Of a stretch of DNA of 31,448 bases, positions 1 to 8,301 are shown piece after piece (position 1 is the stretch's first letter; every line of letters starts with the position of its first letter). Where the stretch lies: NCBI GenBank assembly GCA_051953655.1, contig JBQCIO010000194.1, positions 1 through 31,448 on the forward strand, read 5' to 3'. Source of the stretch: JBQCHF01 sp051953655 (lineage in GTDB: Bacteria; Actinomycetota; Actinomycetes; Motilibacterales; Motilibacteraceae). The notes under the pieces were generated by a model. It searched no databases and was not told the origin of the DNA. It was given only the letters and a program-made list of their open reading frames with translations. The translations under genes and the position numbers were made by a program.

Positions 1-219
1 GACCTCGCCCGTGGCTCGCTCGGCGTCGCGCTGAAATGGATCGAGGCCGGCGTGATCGATCCGGCCCGCCAGCTCATGGCGCAGATCGACGCCATTTTCC
101 AGGGTAAACCGCCGACCGATCTCCCCGCCTGGTTCAAGACCGCCGCCGACGCCGAGGCCGCCGGCTTCGTCGAGGCCGGCACCAAGGCCGCCCCGGCGAC
201 CGAGGAGGGCGACAAGTGA
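1..219 (+). CDS. 3' end of an open frame upstream of rplW; L4-like tail only, body not recognisable as L4
   Basis: The frame is open from the window edge to TGA at 217-219, and its last four bases overlap the GTG of rplW, as expected for the end of rplD (ribosomal protein L4). The last 15 or so residues (AGTKAAPATEEGDK) fit a lineage-specific L4 tail. The preceding residues do not: I cannot find the NVP...YDVL...VVF strand-helix pattern that ends actinobacterial L4. The segment with ARGSLGVALKWIEAG and LPAWFKTAADA instead recalls the C-terminal region of DNA polymerase III delta-prime (HolB), as I remember it from planctomycete-type bacteria. It also carries codons rarer in the rest of the window (AAA, GGT, ATT). 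A chimeric contig end is my leading explanation; a divergent L4 is the alternative. Confidence 0.45.
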   Translation, partial: DLARGSLGVALKWIEAGVIDPARQLMAQIDAIFQGKPPTDLPAWFKTAADAEAAGFVEAGTKAAPATEEGDK

Positions 220-521
220 GCACGTTCCACAAGGACCACCGCGACGTGCTGATCGCGCCGGTCGTCAGCGAGAAGAGCTACGGCCTGCTCGACGCGAACA
301 AGTACACCTTTCTGGTGCGCCAGGACGCGAACAAGACCGAGATCAAGATCGCGGTCGAGAAGGTGTTCAACGTCAAGGTCACCTCGGTCAACACGATCAA
401 CCGCCCGGGCAAGACCCGGCGTACCCGCAACGGCCTCGGCAAGCGCAAGGACACCAAGCGCGCGATCGTCTCCCTCGCCGAGGGCGACCGCATCGACATC
501 TTCGGAGGACCGGTCTCCTGA
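216..521 (+). CDS. rplW: 50S ribosomal protein L23
   Basis: L23 binds 23S rRNA domain III at the polypeptide exit and is the docking site for trigger factor and SRP. The 101-residue length is usual for the family. The N-terminal DVLIAPVVSEKSYGLLDANKYTF and the central FNVKVTSVNT are the typical first strands and helix, and the basic loop GKTRRTRNGLGKRKDTKRA is the rRNA-binding arm. The GTG at 216 overlaps the upstream stop as GTGA, which implies translational coupling. rplB follows after 36 nt. This is the first gene in the window whose identity is beyond doubt. Confidence 0.97.
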   Translation: MSTFHKDHRDVLIAPVVSEKSYGLLDANKYTFLVRQDANKTEIKIAVEKVFNVKVTSVNTINRPGKTRRTRNGLGKRKDTKRAIVSLAEGDRIDIFGGPVS

Positions 522-557
522 CCGGCCGCGTGACGAGAACGATCGAGGGCTCCTGAC

Positions 558-1394
558 ATGGGTATCCGCAAGTACAAGCCGACGACGCCTGGCCGTCGTG
601 GCGCGAGCGTCGCGGACTTCGTGGAGATCACGCGGTCCGAGCCGGAGAAGTCGCTGGTCCGGCCGCTGCACTCCAAGGGCGGGCGCAACGTCCACGGCCG
701 CGTGACTGTCCGCCACCAGGGTGGCGGTCACAAGCGCGCCTACCGCGTCATCGACTTCCGCCGCCACGACAAGGACGGCGTGCCGGCCAAGGTCGCTCAC
801 ATCGAGTACGACCCCAACCGCACCGCCCGCATCGCGCTGCTGCACTACGCCGACGGCGAGAAGCGCTACATCCTGGCTCCCACCCGCCTGAAGCAGGGCG
901 ACACGGTGGAGAACGGCCCCGCGGCCGACATCAAGCCGGGCAACGCGCTCCCGCTGCGCAACATCCCGGTGGGCACCGTGGTGCACGCCATCGAGCTGCG
1001 GCCCGGTGGCGGCGCCAAGATCGCCCGCTCGGCCGGCGCCAGCGTCCAGCTGGTCGCCAAGGAGGGCCCCTACGCCCAGCTGCGGATGCCCTCCGGCGAG
1101 ATCCGCAACGTCGACGTGCGCTGCCGCGCCACCGTCGGCGAGGTCGGCAACGCCGAGCAGTCGAACATCAACTGGGGCAAGGCCGGCCGCCTGCGCTGGA
1201 AGGGCAAGCGCCCGACCGTCCGTGGCGTCGCCATGAACCCGATCGACCACCCGCACGGCGGTGGCGAGGGCAAGACCTCCGGGGGTCGCCACCCGGGCTC
1301 GCCCTGGGGCCAGCCCGAGGGCCGCACCCGCAAGCCGGGTCGTCCCAGCGACAAGCTCATCGTCCGTCGTCGCAAGACCGGCAAGAAGCGCTAG
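558..1394 (+). CDS. rplB: 50S ribosomal protein L2
   Basis: L2 supports the peptidyl-transferase centre and intersubunit bridge B7b. It has 278 residues, which is normal. The OB-fold RNA-binding domain (about residues 40-120) is followed by the SH3-like domain. The near-invariant C-terminal segment NPIDHPHGGGEGKTSGGRHP contains the histidine implicated in peptidyl transfer, and the end is the basic RRRKTGKKR. ATG at 558 follows a GAGGGC purine tract. rpsS starts 11 nt after the TAG stop, so the two are in one transcript. Confidence 0.98.
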   Translation: MGIRKYKPTTPGRRGASVADFVEITRSEPEKSLVRPLHSKGGRNVHGRVTVRHQGGGHKRAYRVIDFRRHDKDGVPAKVAHIEYDPNRTARIALLHYADGEKRYILAPTRLKQGDTVENGPAADIKPGNALPLRNIPVGTVVHAIELRPGGGAKIARSAGASVQLVAKEGPYAQLRMPSGEIRNVDVRCRATVGEVGNAEQSNINWGKAGRLRWKGKRPTVRGVAMNPIDHPHGGGEGKTSGGRHPGSPWGQPEGRTRKPGRPSDKLIVRRRKTGKKR

Positions 1395-1405
1395 GAGCAG
1401 TCTCG

Positions 1406-1687
1406 ATGCCGCGCAGCCTGAAGAAGGGTCCCTTCGTGGACGGCCACCTCATCAAGAAGGTGGACGTCCAGAACGAGAAGGGCACGAAGAACGTCATCAA
1501 GACCTGGTCCCGGCGTTCCATGATCGTGCCGGCCATGCTCGGCCACACGATCGCGGTCCACGACGGTCGCAAGCACGTCCCGGTCTTCGTCACCGAGTCC
1601 ATGGTCGGCCACAAGCTCGGCGAGTTCGCGCCGACGCGGACCTTCCGTGGCCACGTCAAGGAGGACCGGAGGTCGCGCCGTGGCTGA
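1406..1687 (+). CDS. rpsS: 30S ribosomal protein S19
   Basis: S19 sits on the 30S head, pairs with S13 and touches A-site tRNA and bridge B1a. The protein is 93 residues long and starts MPRSLKKGPFVDGHL. It contains the family signature TWSRRSMIVPAMLGHTIAVHDG and ends FAPTRTFRGHVKEDRRSRRG, all diagnostic. Its last eight bases overlap the GTG start of rplV. The rplV ribosome-binding GGAGG (1668-1672) therefore lies inside the rpsS coding sequence. Confidence 0.98.
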   Translation: MPRSLKKGPFVDGHLIKKVDVQNEKGTKNVIKTWSRRSMIVPAMLGHTIAVHDGRKHVPVFVTESMVGHKLGEFAPTRTFRGHVKEDRRSRRG

Positions 1688-2078
1688 GAACAAGGCCGTC
1701 AAGCTCGGTTCCGACGCCGCGCTGGCCCAGGCCCGCTACGTCCGCATGACCCCGATGAAGGTCCGCCGCGTCGTGGACCCGATCCGCGGCATGAAGGTCG
1801 ACGAGGCGCTGGCGCTGCTGCGCTTCGCCCCGCAGGCCGCCAGCGAGCCGGTCGCCAAGGTGCTCGCCAGCGCCGTGGCCAACGCCGAGCACAACAAGGG
1901 TCGGGCCGCCGACTCGCTGTGGGTCTCCGAGGCCTACGTCGACGAGGGCCCCACGCTCAAGCGGTTCCGGCCGCGGGCGCAGGGCCGCGCCTACCGCATC
2001 CGCAAGCGCACGAGCCACATCACGGTCGTCGTGCAGTCGCGCCCGCAGGGCGCCACCAAGAACGGGAGGGCCCGGTAG
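1680..2078 (+). CDS. rplV: 50S ribosomal protein L22
   Basis: L22 lines the exit tunnel through an extended beta hairpin and is a site of macrolide-resistance changes. I chose the GTG at 1680 (MAENKAVKLGSDAALAQARYVR, 132 residues) because GGAGG lies 7 nt upstream. The frame is open further upstream to 1647, but that would add residues absent from the family. The signature region for the tunnel hairpin, DEGPTLKRFRPRAQGRAYRIRKRTSHI, is intact. The TAG stop overlaps the rpsC GTG by one base (TAGTG). Confidence 0.97.
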   Translation: MAENKAVKLGSDAALAQARYVRMTPMKVRRVVDPIRGMKVDEALALLRFAPQAASEPVAKVLASAVANAEHNKGRAADSLWVSEAYVDEGPTLKRFRPRAQGRAYRIRKRTSHITVVVQSRPQGATKNGRAR

Positions 2079-2926
2079 TGGGACAGAAGGTCAACCCGCA
2101 CGGGTTCCGCCTCGGCATCACCACCGACTTCAAGAGCCGCTGGTACGCCGACAAGCTCTACAAGGACTACGTCGGCGAGGACGTCGCGATCCGCCGGATG
2201 ATGACCAAGGGCATGGAGCGCGCGGGCATCTCCAAGGTGGAGATCGAGCGCACGCGCGACCGCGTCCGCGTCGACATCCACACCGCGCGTCCGGGCATCG
2301 TCATCGGCCGCCGCGGCGCCGAGGCCGAGCGCATCCGGGGCGACCTCGAGAAGCTCACCGGCAAGCAGGTGCAGCTGAACATCCTCGAGGTCAAGAACCC
2401 CGAGCTCGACGCGCAGCTGGTCGCGCAGGGCGTGGCCGAGCAGCTCTCGAGCCGCGTCTCGTTCCGTCGAGCCATGCGCAAGTCGATGCAGAGCACGATG
2501 AAGGCCGGCGCCAAGGGCATCCGGGTGCAGTGCTCCGGCCGTCTCGGCGGCGCGGAGATGTCGCGCTCGGAGTTCTACCGCGAGGGTCGCGTGCCGCTGC
2601 ACACCCTGCGCGCGAACATCGACTACGGCTTCTACGAGGCCCGCACCACCTTCGGCCGCATCGGCGTGAAGGTCTGGATCTACAAGGGCGACGTCAACAG
2701 CGTGCGCGAGGGCCGCGAGGCCGCCGCCGCCGCGTCGGGCCGTCCGGGTGGTCGTGGCGGGGCCGGTGGCCCCGGCGCCCGTCCGACCCGCTCGCGCCGT
2801 CCGGGCACCGGTCGTGAGGGCGCCCGCGAGGGCGGCCAGAGCACCGAGGCCCCGGCCGCCGACGCCGCCCCCGCCACGGAGAGCGCTGCGCAGAGCACGG
2901 CGCCGACGACTGGGACGGAGGCCTGA
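2078..2926 (+). CDS. rpsC: 30S ribosomal protein S3 with a low-complexity C-terminal tail
   Basis: S3 forms the mRNA entry channel with S4 and S5. The GTG at 2078 gives the invariant MGQKVNPHGFRLGI; the frame is open upstream but only as a shadow of rplV. A KH type II domain with the loop GIVIGRRGAEAERIR lies near residues 70-85. The C-terminal domain carries CSGRLGGAEMSR and the strand TTFGRIGVKVWIYKGD. Beyond about residue 212 the protein has some 70 extra residues: first Gly/Arg-rich, then Ala/Glu/Thr-rich. Tails of this kind are common in actinobacterial S3. Total length is 282 residues. Confidence 0.97.
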   Translation: MGQKVNPHGFRLGITTDFKSRWYADKLYKDYVGEDVAIRRMMTKGMERAGISKVEIERTRDRVRVDIHTARPGIVIGRRGAEAERIRGDLEKLTGKQVQLNILEVKNPELDAQLVAQGVAEQLSSRVSFRRAMRKSMQSTMKAGAKGIRVQCSGRLGGAEMSRSEFYREGRVPLHTLRANIDYGFYEARTTFGRIGVKVWIYKGDVNSVREGREAAAAASGRPGGRGGAGGPGARPTRSRRPGTGREGAREGGQSTEAPAADAAPATESAAQSTAPTTGTEA

Positions 2927-2928
2927 CC

Positions 2929-3348
2929 ATGCTGATCCCCCGCAGGGTCAAGCACCGCAAGCAGCACCACCCCGACCGGTCCGGCGCGGCCAAGGGCGGC
3001 ACCCGGGTCACGTTCGGCGAGTACGGCATCCAGGCGCTGGAGCCGGCCTACGTGACCAACCGGCAGATCGAGTCCGCACGTATCGCCATCACCCGGCACA
3101 TCCGCCGTGGCGGCAAGGTGTGGATCAACATCTACCCGGACCGTCCGCTGACCAAGAAGCCGGCCGAGACCCGCATGGGTTCCGGCAAGGGCTCGCCGGA
3201 GTGGTGGATCGCCAACGTCAAGCCCGGCCGCGTCATGTTCGAGCTGAGCTACCCCAACGAGGCCGTGGCTCGGGCCGCGCTCACCCGCGCGATCCACAAG
3301 CTCCCGATGAAGTGCCGGATCGTCAAGCGCGAGGCAGGTGAGGCGTGA
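2929..3348 (+). CDS. rplP: 50S ribosomal protein L16
   Basis: L16 organises the A-site tRNA elbow contact on the large subunit. It has 139 residues, starting MLIPRRVKHRKQHHPDRSG. The internal family signature IRRGGKVWINIYPDRPLTKKPAETRMGSGKGSPEWW is complete, including the arginine (IYPDRP region) that is hydroxylated in some bacteria. ATG comes two bases after the rpsC stop. The TGA stop overlaps the rpmC ATG (TGATG). Confidence 0.98.
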   Translation: MLIPRRVKHRKQHHPDRSGAAKGGTRVTFGEYGIQALEPAYVTNRQIESARIAITRHIRRGGKVWINIYPDRPLTKKPAETRMGSGKGSPEWWIANVKPGRVMFELSYPNEAVARAALTRAIHKLPMKCRIVKREAGEA

Positions 3349-3581
3349 TGGCCACCGGCACCCAGGCGGTCGAGCTGCGCGGCCTGGAGGACGACGAGCT
3401 CGTCACCAAGCTGCGCGAGGCCAAGGAGGAGCTGTTCAACCTCCGCTTCCAGGCGGCCACGGGCCAGCTGGAGAACCACGGCCGGCTCAAGGCCGTGAAG
3501 AAGGACATCGCGCGGATCTACACGATCATGCGTGAGCGCGAGCTCGGCATCACCTCGGTCGAGACGGGTGGTGCGGCATGA
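3348..3581 (+). CDS. rpmC: 50S ribosomal protein L29
   Basis: L29 is a small helical hairpin protein near the tunnel exit, next to L23. From ATG 3348 it has 77 residues (MATGTQAVELRGLEDDELV). A GTG three bases earlier would only add one Met, and I prefer the ATG, which overlaps the rplP stop. The helices LVTKLREAKEELFNLRFQAATGQLENHGRLKAVKKDIARI match the family signature. The last four bases overlap rpsQ as ATGA, indicating coupling. Confidence 0.96.
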   Translation: MATGTQAVELRGLEDDELVTKLREAKEELFNLRFQAATGQLENHGRLKAVKKDIARIYTIMRERELGITSVETGGAA

Positions 3582-3877
3582 GCGAGCAGACTGTGAGCGA
3601 CGTGAAGGACGAGATGACTGACGAGCACCGCGGCTTCCGCAAGACCCGCGAGGGTCTCGTGGTCAGCGACAAGATGGACAAGACCGTCGTCGTCGCCGTC
3701 GAGGACCGCGTGAAGCACCCGCTCTACGGCAAGGTGCTCCGCCGCACCAGCAAGCTCAAGGCGCACGACGAGCAGAACGCGTGCGGCGTGGGCGACCGGG
3801 TGCTGCTCATGGAGACCCGTCCGCTGTCGGCCACCAAGCGGTGGCGCGTGGTCGAGATCCTCGAGAAGGCCAAGTAG
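3578..3877 (+). CDS. rpsQ: 30S ribosomal protein S17
   Basis: S17 is a primary 16S rRNA-binding OB-fold protein of the 30S body. The core begins near residue 22 (RKTREGLVVSDKMDKTVVVAVEDRVKHPLYGKV) and contains the signature GDRVLLMETRPLSATKRWRVVEIL. The first 20 or so residues are an extra polar leader, giving 99 residues in total. It is the last gene before a 168-bp gap, matching the classical end of the S10 operon. Confidence 0.97.
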   Translation: MSEQTVSDVKDEMTDEHRGFRKTREGLVVSDKMDKTVVVAVEDRVKHPLYGKVLRRTSKLKAHDEQNACGVGDRVLLMETRPLSATKRWRVVEILEKAK

Positions 3878-3967
3878 TCCGGCTGCGGCACCTTGGGCGC
3901 TCGTCCTAGGGGCCGTGGTCCGCAGCAAGGCCAGCAAGCAAGCCGTCTTTGTTCCGCCAGGCTCGAC

Positions 3968-4013
3968 GCCGGTCCGGACCGGTGACCTCCAGGTCAACGG
4001 GTCCGGGCCCGGC
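3968..4013 (+). terminator. hairpin in the S10/spc gap
   Basis: Between rpsQ and rplN, left bases 3968-3980 pair imperfectly with 4000-4013, and an inner perfect TGACCT-CC-AGGTCA stem lies at 3983-3996. There is no T run. It falls at the usual S10/spc operon boundary and may be an attenuator, a processing site or a weak terminator. I saw no convincing promoter in the remaining 168 bp of this gap. Confidence 0.4.
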
Positions 4014-4045
4014 GGGAGAACCGGCGCGACGACAGGAGAACCCAA

Positions 4046-4414
4046 GTGATCCAGCAGGAGTCGCGGCTTCGCGTCGCCGACAACACGGGTGCCAAGGAGC
4101 TGCTCTGCATCCGCGTTCTCGGCGGGTCGGGGCGCCGCTACGCCGGCATCGGTGACGTCATCGTCGCCACCGTGAAGGACGCCATCCCCGGTGGCACCGT
4201 CAAGAAGGGCGACGTCGTCAAGGCCGTCGTCGTCCGCACCGTCAAGGAGCGGCGCCGCGCCGACGGCTCCTACATCCGCTTCGACGAGAACGCCGCGGTC
4301 ATCATCAAGGACGGCGGCGACCCGCGCGGAACGCGCATCTTCGGCCCGGTCGGCCGCGAGCTGCGCGAGAAGCGGTTCATGCGCATCATCTCGCTCGCTC
4401 CGGAGGTGCTCTAA
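4046..4414 (+). CDS. rplN: 50S ribosomal protein L14
   Basis: L14 forms intersubunit bridges B5 and B8 and is the docking site of the silencing factor RsfS. It has 122 residues, starting MIQQESRLRVADNTGAKELLCIRVLGG. The segment DGSYIRFDENAAVIIKDGGDPRGTRIFGPVGRELR is nearly invariant. It starts at GTG 4046 with AGGAGAA about 5 nt upstream. It is the first gene of the spc block, and rplX starts two bases after its TAA stop. Confidence 0.98.
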   Translation: MIQQESRLRVADNTGAKELLCIRVLGGSGRRYAGIGDVIVATVKDAIPGGTVKKGDVVKAVVVRTVKERRRADGSYIRFDENAAVIIKDGGDPRGTRIFGPVGRELREKRFMRIISLAPEVL

Positions 4415-4416
4415 CC

Positions 4417-4773
4417 ATGGCGGCGATCCGCAAGGGCGACACCGTCCAGGTCATCACCGGCAAGGACCGTGGCGTCAAGGGCAAGGTCATCGCGGTCTAC
4501 CCCGAGGTCGAGCGGGTGCTCGTCGAGGGCGTCAACCGCATCAAGAAGCACACGAAGGTCGGCCAGTCCGCGCGCGGTGCGCGCACCGGCGGCATCGTGA
4601 CGCAGGAGGCGCCGATCCACGTCTCCAACGTCATGCTCATCGACCCCGAGGACGGCCGTCCGACCCGGGTGGGCTTCCGCCGCGAGAAGGTCGAGAAGCG
4701 CCGCCCGGACGGCACCACGTACGAGGCCGAGCGCAGCGTGCGCATCTCCCGGCGCACCGGTAAGGACATCTGA
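4417..4773 (+). CDS. rplX: 50S ribosomal protein L24
   Basis: L24 is an assembly-initiator protein that binds the 5' part of 23S rRNA. The KOW motif is at residues 5-32 (KGDTVQVITGKDRGVKGKVIAV), followed by VLVEGVNRIKKHTK and a C-terminal part ending VRISRRTGKDI. The 118-residue length is typical for Actinomycetota. The final A of TGA is the first base of the rplE ATG. Confidence 0.97.
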   Translation: MAAIRKGDTVQVITGKDRGVKGKVIAVYPEVERVLVEGVNRIKKHTKVGQSARGARTGGIVTQEAPIHVSNVMLIDPEDGRPTRVGFRREKVEKRRPDGTTYEAERSVRISRRTGKDI

Positions 4774-5357
4774 TGACGGTGACTGAGACGAGCACCAGCG
4801 ACACCCCGCGCGTCCAGCCGCGGCTGAAGACGCGCTACCGCGAGGAGATCCTCCCCGCCCTGCGCGAGCAGTTCGGCTACGACAACGTCATGCAGGTGCC
4901 CGGCCTGACCAAGATCGTGGTCAACATGGGCGTCGGCGAGGCGGCTCGCGACTCCAAGCTGATCGAGGGCGCCACCAAGGACCTGGCCGCGATCACCGGC
5001 CAGAAGCCGGCCGTGACCAAGGCCCGCAAGTCCATCGCGCAGTTCAAGCTGCGCGAGGGCATGCCGATCGGTGCCCACGTCACGCTCCGCGGCGACCGCA
5101 TGTGGGAGTTCCTCGACCGGCTGCTCACGCTGGCGCTGCCCCGCATCCGCGACTTCCGCGGGCTCTCGCCCAAGCAGTTCGACGGCCGGGGCAACTACAC
5201 CTTCGGTCTCACCGAGCAGGTGATGTTCCACGAGATCGACCCGGACCGGGTCGACCGCGTCCGCGGCATGGACATCACGGTCGTCACGACCGCCCAGACC
5301 GACGACGAGGGGCGTGCCCTGCTGCGCCAGCTCGGCTTCCCGTTCAAGGAGTCCTGA
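4773..5357 (+). CDS. rplE: 50S ribosomal protein L5
   Basis: L5 binds 5S rRNA and contacts P-site tRNA. It has 194 residues, with a short Thr/Ser-rich leader before PRLKTRYREEILPALREQFGYDNVMQVPGLTKIVVNMGVGEA, the family signature. The central ITGQKPAVTKARKSIAQFKLREGMPIG and C-terminal VTTAQTDDEGRALLRQLGFPF are typical. The one-base overlap with rplX and the two-base gap to rpsN suggest tightly coupled translation. Confidence 0.98.
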   Translation: MTVTETSTSDTPRVQPRLKTRYREEILPALREQFGYDNVMQVPGLTKIVVNMGVGEAARDSKLIEGATKDLAAITGQKPAVTKARKSIAQFKLREGMPIGAHVTLRGDRMWEFLDRLLTLALPRIRDFRGLSPKQFDGRGNYTFGLTEQVMFHEIDPDRVDRVRGMDITVVTTAQTDDEGRALLRQLGFPFKES

Positions 5358-5359
5358 CC

Positions 5360-5545
5360 GTGGCGAAGAAGTCGCTGATCACCAAGGCCGCCCGCAAGCC
5401 GAAGTTCGCCGTCCGCGCCTACACCCGCTGCCAGCGCTGCGGGCGTCCGCACTCGGTGTACCGCAAGTTCGGCCTGTGCCGCGTCTGCCTGCGGGAGATG
5501 GCCCACCGCGGCGAGCTCCCCGGCGTCACCAAGAGCAGCTGGTAA
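5360..5545 (+). CDS. rpsN: 30S ribosomal protein S14, zinc-binding short form
   Basis: S14 is part of the 30S head and contacts S3 and S10. This is the 61-residue C+ form: two CxxC pairs (CQRC and CRVC) make a zinc ribbon. I chose GTG 5360 (MAKKSLITKAARKPKFAVRAYTRC), two bases after the rplE stop; the open frame further upstream is the shadow of rplE. The C-terminus GELPGVTKSSW is the family end. Some Actinomycetota also carry a zinc-free paralogue elsewhere; none is visible here. Confidence 0.97.
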   Translation: MAKKSLITKAARKPKFAVRAYTRCQRCGRPHSVYRKFGLCRVCLREMAHRGELPGVTKSSW

Positions 5546-5612
5546 ACGACTACGCCGCAGGCCCCCGGCACCCCCGGCGGGAACCACGGTGAGAGAGGCC
5601 TAGAGGCCAACC

Positions 5613-6011
5613 ATGACCATGACCGACCCCATCGCGGACATGCTCACGCGGCTGCGGAACGCCAACTCGGCGTACCACGACAGCGTGACCATGCCGTACA
5701 GCAAGCTCAAGAGCCACATCGCGGAGATCCTCCAGCAGGAGGGCTACATCGCCGGGTGGAAGGTCGAGGAGGCCGAGGTCGGCCAGAACCTCGTCATCAC
5801 CCTGAAGTACGGCCCGAACCGCGAGCGCTCGATCGCCGGCGTCCGCCGCGTCTCCAAGCCGGGCCTTCGGGTCTACGCGAAGAGCACCGCGATCCCGCGC
5901 GTCCTCGGCGGCCTCGGCGTCGCCATCATCTCGACCTCGTCCGGTCTGCTGACCGACCGGCAGGCATCGAAGCGTGGCGTGGGCGGGGAAGTCCTCGCCT
6001 ACGTCTGGTAA
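5613..6011 (+). CDS. rpsH: 30S ribosomal protein S8
   Basis: S8 binds 16S helix 21, and in Escherichia coli it represses the spc operon. It has 132 residues: MTMTDPIADMLTRLRNANSAYHD at the start and the C-terminal RNA-binding signature STSSGLLTDRQASKRGVGGEVLAYVW. A second ATG at 5619 is also possible; the first follows GAGAGAGGCC. Whether S8 autoregulates here cannot be read from the sequence. Confidence 0.97.
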   Translation: MTMTDPIADMLTRLRNANSAYHDSVTMPYSKLKSHIAEILQQEGYIAGWKVEEAEVGQNLVITLKYGPNRERSIAGVRRVSKPGLRVYAKSTAIPRVLGGLGVAIISTSSGLLTDRQASKRGVGGEVLAYVW

Positions 6012-6028
6012 GGGAAGGGAGGAAGCTC

Positions 6029-6568
6029 ATGTCGCGTATCGGACGGCTCCCCATCCCGGTCCCTGCCGGGGTCGACGTCGCCATCGACGGCCGCGCCGTG
6101 ACGGTCAAGGGCCCGAAGGGCACGCTCAGCCACACCCTGGCTGAGCCGATCGAGATCGCCAAGGCGGAGGACGGCACCCTGCAGGTGACCCGTCCCAACG
6201 ACGAGAACAAGGTGCGGGCCCTGCACGGCCTGAGCCGGACCCTGGTGGCCAACATGGTCACCGGCGTCACCGCCGGCTACACCAAGGTCCTGGAGATCCA
6301 GGGCGTCGGTTACCGCGTGGCCGCCAAGGGCCCGGACCTGGAGTTCTCGCTCGGGTTCAGCCACCCCGTGGTCGTGCCCGCTCCGGAGGGCATCACCTTC
6401 GCCGTCGAGTCGCCGACGCGGTTCAGCGTCAGCGGCATCGACAAGCAGAAGGTCGGCGAGGTCGCCGCGAACATCCGCAAGATCCGCAAGCCCGACCCCT
6501 ACAAGGGCAAGGGCGTGCGGTACCAGGGCGAGGTCATCCGCCGCAAGGTCGGGAAGGCTGGTAAGTAG
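6029..6568 (+). CDS. rplF: 50S ribosomal protein L6
   Basis: L6 lies by the sarcin-ricin loop and the factor-binding site. It has 179 residues with two repeated alpha/beta domains: MSRIGRLPIPVPAGVDVAIDGRAVTVKGPKG at the start, and the second-domain signature RKPDPYKGKGVRYQGEVIRRKVGKAGK at the end. The ATG at 6029 is preceded by GGGAGGAAG, a strong ribosome-binding site. The frame is open upstream through rpsH, but only as a shadow. rplR starts two bases after the TAG. Confidence 0.98.
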   Translation: MSRIGRLPIPVPAGVDVAIDGRAVTVKGPKGTLSHTLAEPIEIAKAEDGTLQVTRPNDENKVRALHGLSRTLVANMVTGVTAGYTKVLEIQGVGYRVAAKGPDLEFSLGFSHPVVVPAPEGITFAVESPTRFSVSGIDKQKVGEVAANIRKIRKPDPYKGKGVRYQGEVIRRKVGKAGK

Positions 6569-6570
6569 TC

Positions 6571-6945
6571 ATGGCGATCGGTGTGAAGATCGGCAAGGGC
6601 AAGGGCGTCGCCCGGGCCCGCCGGCACCTGCGGGTGCGCAAGAAGGTCACCGGCACGCCGGTGCGCCCGCGCCTCGTCGTGACGCGCTCCAGCCGGCACG
6701 TGTTCGTCCAGGTCGTCGACGACACCGCGAGCCGCACGCTCGCGTCGGCGTCGACCATGGAGGCGGACCTGCGCGCCCTCGACGGCGACAAGACCGCCAA
6801 GGCCAAGCGCGTCGGCGAGCTCGTCGCCGAGCGTGCCAAGGCCGCAGGTGTCGACTCGGTCGTGTTCGACCGGGGCGGCAACCGCTACCACGGCCGGATC
6901 GCGGCCGTGGCCGACGGCGCCCGCGAGGGCGGGCTGGCGTTCTGA
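6571..6945 (+). CDS. rplR: 50S ribosomal protein L18
   Basis: L18 binds 5S rRNA together with L5. It has 124 residues, with a basic N-terminus (KGKGVARARRHLRVRKKVTGTPVRPRLVV) and the core RSSRHVFVQVVDD. The C-terminal FDRGGNRYHGRIAAVADGAREGGLAF is diagnostic. It begins with ATG two bases after rplF. Confidence 0.98.
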   Translation: MAIGVKIGKGKGVARARRHLRVRKKVTGTPVRPRLVVTRSSRHVFVQVVDDTASRTLASASTMEADLRALDGDKTAKAKRVGELVAERAKAAGVDSVVFDRGGNRYHGRIAAVADGAREGGLAF

Positions 6946-6985
6946 CGTCCGCGACTCGACCACACAGCAGGAAGAGGTAAATCCC

Positions 6986-7596
<611 letters not shown>

Positions 7597-7597
<1 letters not shown>

Positions 7598-7779
7598 TGG
7601 CGCGCCTGAAGGTGACCCAGACCCGCAGCGGCATCGGCGGGCAGCAGAACCAGCGGGACACCCTGCGCACCCTGGGCCTCAAGCGGATCGGCGACATCGT
7701 CGTCAAGGAGGACCGCCCCGAGATCCGCGGCATGGTGCGCACCGTGGCCCACCTCGTCTCGGTCGAGGAGGTCGACTGA
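7597..7779 (+). CDS. rpmD: 50S ribosomal protein L30
   Basis: L30 is a small ferredoxin-like protein of the large subunit. The 60-residue product MARLKVTQTRSGIGGQQNQRDTLRTLGLKRIGDIVVKEDRPEIRGMVRTVAHLV matches the family end to end. ATG 7597 shares its A with the rpsE TGA. The stop is followed one base later by rplO. Confidence 0.96.
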
Positions 7780-7780
7780 C

Positions 7781-8221
7781 ATGACCCTCAAGGTCCACCA
7801 CCTGCGCCCGGCTCCGGGCGCCAAGACCGCCAAGACCCGCGTGGGTCGCGGTGAGGGCTCCAAGGGCAAGACCGCCGGTCGCGGCACCAAGGGCACCAGC
7901 GCCCGCTACCAGGTGTCCGCGGCGTTCGAGGGCGGCCAGACCCCGCTGCACATGCGCCTGCCCAAGATGCGCGGCTTCAAGAACCCGTTCCGGGTCGAGT
8001 ACCAGGTCGTCAACCTCGACAAGCTCGGCACCCTCTACCCCGAGGGTGGCACGGTCAGCGTCGAGGACCTGGTCGCCAAGGGCGCGGTCCGCAAGGGCCA
8101 GCCGGTCAAGGTGCTCGGCACCGGCGAGCTGTCGGTCAAGGTCGACGTCACCGTCCACGCCTTCTCCGGCAGCGCCAAGGAGAAGATCGCGGCGGCCGGC
8201 GGGTCCACCACCGAGCTCTAG
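7781..8221 (+). CDS. rplO: 50S ribosomal protein L15
   Basis: L15 is a late-assembly large-subunit protein. It has 146 residues. The glycine- and basic-rich N-terminal extension (KTRVGRGEGSKGKTAGRGTKG) reaches into 23S rRNA, and the globular end carries VKVLGTGELSVKVDVTVHAFSGSAKEKI. It is the last gene of the spc ribosomal run; a hairpin and a candidate promoter separate it from secY. Confidence 0.98.
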   Translation: MTLKVHHLRPAPGAKTAKTRVGRGEGSKGKTAGRGTKGTSARYQVSAAFEGGQTPLHMRLPKMRGFKNPFRVEYQVVNLDKLGTLYPEGGTVSVEDLVAKGAVRKGQPVKVLGTGELSVKVDVTVHAFSGSAKEKIAAAGGSTTEL

Positions 8222-8253
8222 CCGGTTCGGGCACAGCCCACGCACGCACGTCC

Positions 8254-8286
8254 CAGGGGTGTCGCGCAGCTCGCGCGGCACCCCTG
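8254..8286 (+). terminator. terminator-like hairpin after rplO
   Basis: A 14-bp stem pairs 8254-8267 (CAGGGGTGTCGCGC) with 8273-8286, with one G-U wobble and a 5-nt loop. It lies 32 nt after the rplO stop. No U tract follows, which is usual for high-GC actinobacteria, so it may terminate fully or only partly. Confidence 0.6.
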
Positions 8287-8301
8287 CGGCATGTGCGCAG
8301 G

